Assembly (NCBI GenBank): GCA_030630395.1
Contig: DAOVNE010000094.1
Span: forward strand, 1 to 6,102
Length of the DNA stretch: 6,102 bases
Direction of reading: 5' to 3'
From: Candidatus Eiseniibacteriota bacterium
GTDB taxonomy: Bacteria; Joyebacterota; Joyebacteria; Joyebacterales; Joyebacteraceae
The position numbers were made by a program, and so were the translations under genes. Below are positions 4,427 through 6,102 of the stretch, piece by piece; positions within the stretch are counted from its first letter, which is position 1; each line of letters starts with the position of its first letter. The notes beneath the pieces were generated by a model. It saw only the letters and a list, made by a program, of their open reading frames with translations. It ran no database searches and was not told where the DNA came from.

Positions 4427-6102
4427 CTACTCCGGAGCGAACTCCACCTCGACTGTCGCGATGACGTGCGGACCAAGATCGAGCTTGAGCTGACGGCCTC
4501 CGGACACCGCTATCTGGTCTTTCCGTTCCTCAAGGAGGTTCGTCTCCCAGGCAGAGCGGATCGGAAGACCGAAGGTCAATGTCTCCGTGATCTCCTCCGC
4601 CGTCTCATTGAACAGGCGGACGATCAGCGTGTCCCTGTGTTCGTGGCGCTTGACCGCTGTCACCACCGCGCGAGCATTGTCCTTCTGGAGCAGGCTCACG
4701 CCTCCCGGGATGTGGCCGTCCTCGACGCCTTGCTTGGTCAGAACGGGTGTGCGCCATCGCTGCGACAACGACCGCAATCCGAACGTGACGTGGTCCCCTG
4801 AGAATGGAACGACCGCGTACCGGAAGCGCTGCTCACCGACGCACTGGGCGTCCGGGGTGTGGACCGTCGGGCCCGCGTTCGTCGAGTGACGGGTCTCGAA
4901 GTCGTCGCGAGAGAGCCACCCGACTGCGCGAAGAAGCGTCAGTGAGAGAACCACACCGGCCTCTTGGCGTCCAGCAGCGATCTCCGGAAGCCCTCGATTC
5001 AGGACTGCGAGCCCCTTCTCGCCATCCTCGATGAGCGAGAAATCCTGCTGCGGCCAGGTTCCGGCCGGAGGCTGGATCCAGTCCGAACCCGCCGGCTGCT
5101 CCAGCGGGCGGGCGTTCACATAGAAGTGACCGTCCGAGATCACCTTATCAGACTGAATACCGGAGGGGAACTCGACCCTCAGCCGATGGTCCTTTGCCCC
5201 GTTGTCGAAGAGAAGCTCGATATCGACGAGCGGGCTTCCGCGTGTCAGTCTGACGCGGGTCCTGACGCTGCACGCGACAGTGCGGGAGCTGCGACGCCTC
5301 CGGCTACCCTCGATCGCCTCCGGAAGCTCGAGGATACTCTCGGCCTCGAGTGTCGCGGCAAGATCGGTCGACTCCAGGATGCGGATGACGCCGGCCGCGC
5401 CGACCGAGTAGATTGTCCGTGACTCTCTGCACGGAGCGTAGTCGTACTCATCGCCGATATCTTCGGTGTCCTCGAGCCGGTTCAGCCCCCTGAACTGCGC
5501 CTCCGTCTCCTTGTCGAGCAGGTCGAACGTCCCGTCCGCATGGAGTGTGATACGGACGAACTCGTTCTCGATAGCGCCGTCACCGGAGAGTTCACTCCCG
5601 GCGACGCCCTCACGAATAGCTCCGCTCCCGGTGGCGCTCTCACCGATCGTGACGGGATCGGTGACGTCCACCCTGGCGGGGGCCGCCCCCTTGTCGCTCA
5701 GGTAGTAGTTCGTGTGCCCGCACGCCGGAAGGTTGCTCGCGAGGAACTGAATGACTACGTAGCGGTCACTCTCCTCCTTGCGGTCCTCTCCGCGCACTAT
5801 GCGGTCGCCGAACGTATCGAGGTAGGTCTTGAACTTCTCGCGCTGGGAGTCGTACGTGAGCTCCGAGCGATAGTCGACTCCCCAGAAGCGCTCCACGTAC
5901 TTCGCGTCGATGACCCGGAAGGGAACGGCCCGTCGGTCTTCGTTGTAGAGCCTGAGGTCCTGGGTTTCAGCATCCGATGGCGTGAGCACGACCAGGCGTT
6001 CCACCACCTCGGTCCGTCTCTCGGGAAGCGGGTTGGCGACTGCGATCACGGTCTCGCCATCCCCCTCCGGACGACGTGCGAATGAGGGGACCAGGCGTGC
6101 CA
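4427..6102 (-). CDS. C-terminal part of a GH38-type alpha-mannosidase (5' end outside window)
   Basis: The frame stays open to the window edge, giving 557 residues. A GTG at 6049 is not a plausible start because family-like sequence (ending in ETVIAVANPLPERR) runs through it. The visible part matches the beta-rich C-terminal half of GH38 alpha-mannosidases: VANPLPERR (21-29 from the edge), QFLASNLPACGHTNYYL (118-134), AIENEFVRITLHADGTFDLL (176-195) with DK directly after, the hallmark GDEYDY (216-221), SPLVDIELLFDNGAKDHRLR (289-308) and IVRLFNET (493-500). GH38 proteins are usually 800-1000 residues, so roughly the first 300-450, with the catalytic Asp and zinc ligands, are outside the window. 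The enzyme would remove alpha-linked mannose from glycans. Whether it is exported cannot be seen. It ends in APE-TAG, 84 bases before the nuclease-like gene. Confidence 0.85.
   Translation of the reverse strand, partial: ARLVPSFARRPEGDGETVIAVANPLPERRTEVVERLVVLTPSDAETQDLRLYNEDRRAVPFRVIDAKYVERFWGVDYRSELTYDSQREKFKTYLDTFGDRIVRGEDRKEESDRYVVIQFLASNLPACGHTNYYLSDKGAAPARVDVTDPVTIGESATGSGAIREGVAGSELSGDGAIENEFVRITLHADGTFDLLDKETEAQFRGLNRLEDTEDIGDEYDYAPCRESRTIYSVGAAGVIRILESTDLAATLEAESILELPEAIEGSRRRRSSRTVACSVRTRVRLTRGSPLVDIELLFDNGAKDHRLRVEFPSGIQSDKVISDGHFYVNARPLEQPAGSDWIQPPAGTWPQQDFSLIEDGEKGLAVLNRGLPEIAAGRQEAGVVLSLTLLRAVGWLSRDDFETRHSTNAGPTVHTPDAQCVGEQRFRYAVVPFSGDHVTFGLRSLSQRWRTPVLTKQGVEDGHIPGGVSLLQKDNARAVVTAVKRHEHRDTLIVRLFNETAEEITETLTFGLPIRSAWETNLLEERKDQIAVSGGRQLKLDLGPHVIATVEVEFAPE

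Noticed and set aside
5540..6085. A 181-codon plus-strand frame opposite the mannosidase gene
   Set aside because: It is antisense to recognisable GH38 sequence and shows no ribosome-binding site or known motif.

Overview
The window is GC-rich DNA from an unidentified bacterium. Two neighbouring secreted proteins end in FlgD-like Ig sorting domains opening with MPNPFNP. That style is common in the Bacteroidetes/FCB group and in uncultured high-GC phyla placed near it, such as Eisenbacteria, Krumholzibacteria and Latescibacteria. The phylum assignment is inference from this signature and the base composition; no ribosomal or other taxonomic marker is present.

Layout. Positions 1-3604 read on the plus strand and 3647-6102 on the minus strand, converging on a 42-base junction. 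The plus side begins with the 3' part of a large secreted protein (1-1002; Ig/BACON-like strand repeat, jelly-roll domain, sorting domain). A perfect 17-bp inverted repeat follows (1009-1047). Next comes a TTG-started secreted C45-type Ntn hydrolase with its own sorting domain (1098-2615), then a free-standing GyrI-like ligand-binding protein (2650-3141) and a small four-helix membrane protein of unknown family (3179-3604). The spacing of 34 and 37 bases and the good ribosome-binding sites allow the last three to be co-transcribed.

The minus side, in transcription order, begins with the C-terminal 557 residues of a GH38-type alpha-mannosidase (6102-4427, truncated by the window edge). After 84 bases comes a conserved hypothetical protein with a PD-(D/E)XK-nuclease-like core and a probable C-terminal winged helix (4342-3647). 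The 84-base gap and the start of this gene carry a diverged tandem repeat with a 38-40 base period.

Working together: the two sorting-domain proteins are probably exported and anchored or released by the same secretion route. The mannosidase points to glycan breakdown. The GyrI-like and membrane proteins have no demonstrable link to these. I see no phage, transposon, CRISPR or RNA gene. No stretch over 300 bases lacks a gene. I do not see a convincing new multi-gene system. The best leads are the tandem repeat in front of the nuclease-like gene, the near-identical 3' ends of the two secreted-protein genes, and an EF-hand-like loop inside the C45 hydrolase.
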